The notes below the pieces were generated by a model. That model was given only the letters and a program-made list of their open reading frames with translations. It had not been told where the DNA came from and ran no database searches. This document shows positions 43,290 through 43,734 of a stretch of DNA of 43,734 nt, one piece after another. Source of the stretch: Rhodopirellula sp. (lineage in GTDB: Bacteria; Planctomycetota; Planctomycetia; Pirellulales; Pirellulaceae); contig JAHELS010000029.1 in NCBI GenBank assembly GCA_024644085.1, forward strand, positions 1-43,734, in the 5' to 3' direction. Each line of letters opens with the position of its first letter. Position 1 is the first letter of the stretch. Made by a program: the position numbers and the translations under genes.

Positions 43290-43614
43290 CGGCTGGTTTT
43301 TGAGGGCCTCAGTTTCGCCCCGAAACGGTGGTCTGTAAAGAGACGTTGAGTGGCATTGGGCCGGGAACCACTGCGGGTGACCGGTTTTTAGCGGAATTCA
43401 CGAGTGCCGCTGCAGATCAAAAACAGAGCCCAAAGCCGATGTCGGGGGTGCGATCACAAGCGATGCGGCTGGATCCCAGGGCGGTCCGGGGCCATTTCCC
43501 GCCCACGTCCCACAGCCCCAGCTACCAGCTACCAGTGTCCGGTTGTGCCCTTTCCGGCTGTGCCCTGTCCGGGGCTCGCGGCACCGATGGCACGAAAGGA
43601 GTGCGCGGCAGTAC
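43290..43614. other. 325-nt spacer with short tandem repeats
   Basis: No credible gene. It forms the 3' untranslated stretch between the right-edge gene and its terminator, and contains the tandem repeats at 43521-43572. Confidence 0.45.
43521..43572. repeat. Short tandem repeats in spacer
   Basis: GCTACCA occurs twice in tandem at 43521-43534. Right after it a 15-bp unit (TCCGGTTGTGCCCTT at 43538-43552, TCCGGCTGTGCCCTG at 43553-43567) is followed by a third partial copy TCCGG to 43572. The two full copies differ at two positions. Confidence 0.75.
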
Positions 43615-43734
43615 CTAGTACGGATCACGATCGGAATCGGTGGAGTGATCCTCGATCACTTCATTTTTCGTCGGCCCACCTTCGTGCGGAAGACCGATCT
43701 CTTCCTCGAGCCACCGACCCAGGTCGATCATCTT
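43615..43734 (-). CDS. C-terminal fragment of an unidentified protein
   Basis: The last 39 codons of a minus-strand gene that enters from the right edge, ending at TAG (43615-43617). The fragment reads KMIDLGRWLEEEIGLPHEGG and then a short acidic, polar tail. It is a soluble-looking C-terminus; too short to name. Its transcript would end at the hairpin at 43258-43289, leaving a 3' untranslated region of about 325 nt. Confidence 0.6.
   Translation of the reverse strand, partial: KMIDLGRWLEEEIGLPHEGGPTKNEVIEDHSTDSDRDPY

Noticed and set aside
1-43734. CRISPR array, tRNA, rRNA, insertion sequence or prophage
   Set aside because: No regularly spaced repeats, cloverleaf-like arms with CCA context, ribosomal RNA sequence, transposase or phage structural gene was found on either strand.

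Overview
The window looks like a chromosomal segment of a planctomycete, most likely of the Pirellulaceae (Rhodopirellula type), at roughly 55-58 % GC. The evidence is the gene repertoire: a DUF1559 pseudopilin-like protein, three secreted type I sulfatases, two DUF1080 proteins, an exported giant PQQ-like beta-propeller/LamG protein, an FG-GAP protein, a glucose/sorbosone dehydrogenase with a planctomycete LEPR-XLL-type N-terminus and dockerin-like repeats, plus ECF sigma factors, one with a FecR-like partner. I saw no tRNA, rRNA, CRISPR array, insertion sequence or phage gene. All assignments come from reading translations by eye; no database search was possible.

Layout. 3-2915 is the 3' part of a large enzyme gene that I read as a PPi-type phosphoenolpyruvate carboxykinase. 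2946-4785 (minus) holds a DUF1559 protein and an ECF sigma factor. After a 458-nt divergent intergenic region come a polytopic membrane protein, a small DUF2007-like protein and the sugar dehydrogenase (5244-8902). 8922-12359 (minus) holds two tandem zinc-ribbon membrane proteins, a sugar isomerase/epimerase, an aldo/keto reductase and a small exported peptide.

12604-20529 (plus) is the most interesting block: five tightly packed genes encoding an exported methyltransferase-fold/beta-propeller/LamG protein, a secreted Cys-containing protein of unknown family, a double-domain ModA-like solute-binding protein, a ModB-like permease and a short ABC ATPase. The second binding domain has Cys residues at or near positions that bind the oxyanion in classical ModA, so the ligand may not be molybdate.

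20667-32723 contains a DUF1080 protein with a charged coiled-coil tail, a sulfatase, an ECF sigma/FecR-like regulator pair, a beta-CASP ribonuclease-like protein, a four-CBS protein preceded by a 19-bp direct repeat, and a divergent pair of sulfatases. 32756-37831 (minus) reads MaoC-like hydratase, a fusion of a parallel beta-helix protein with an SO2930/HNE_0200-type diheme cytochrome, aldehyde dehydrogenase and a DUF6868 membrane peptide. 38029-40322 (plus) is an FG-GAP protein, a MazG-like pyrophosphohydrolase and a second DUF1080 protein. 40351-43194 (minus) is greA, a single-pass membrane protein and a CrtI-type carotenoid desaturase. The right edge has a strong terminator, a repeat-bearing spacer and the last 39 codons of an unidentified minus-strand gene.

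Together the genes suggest a heterotrophic surface-living bacterium that processes sulfated and complex polysaccharides outside the cytoplasm, with several regulatory modules and at least one uncharacterised transport system.
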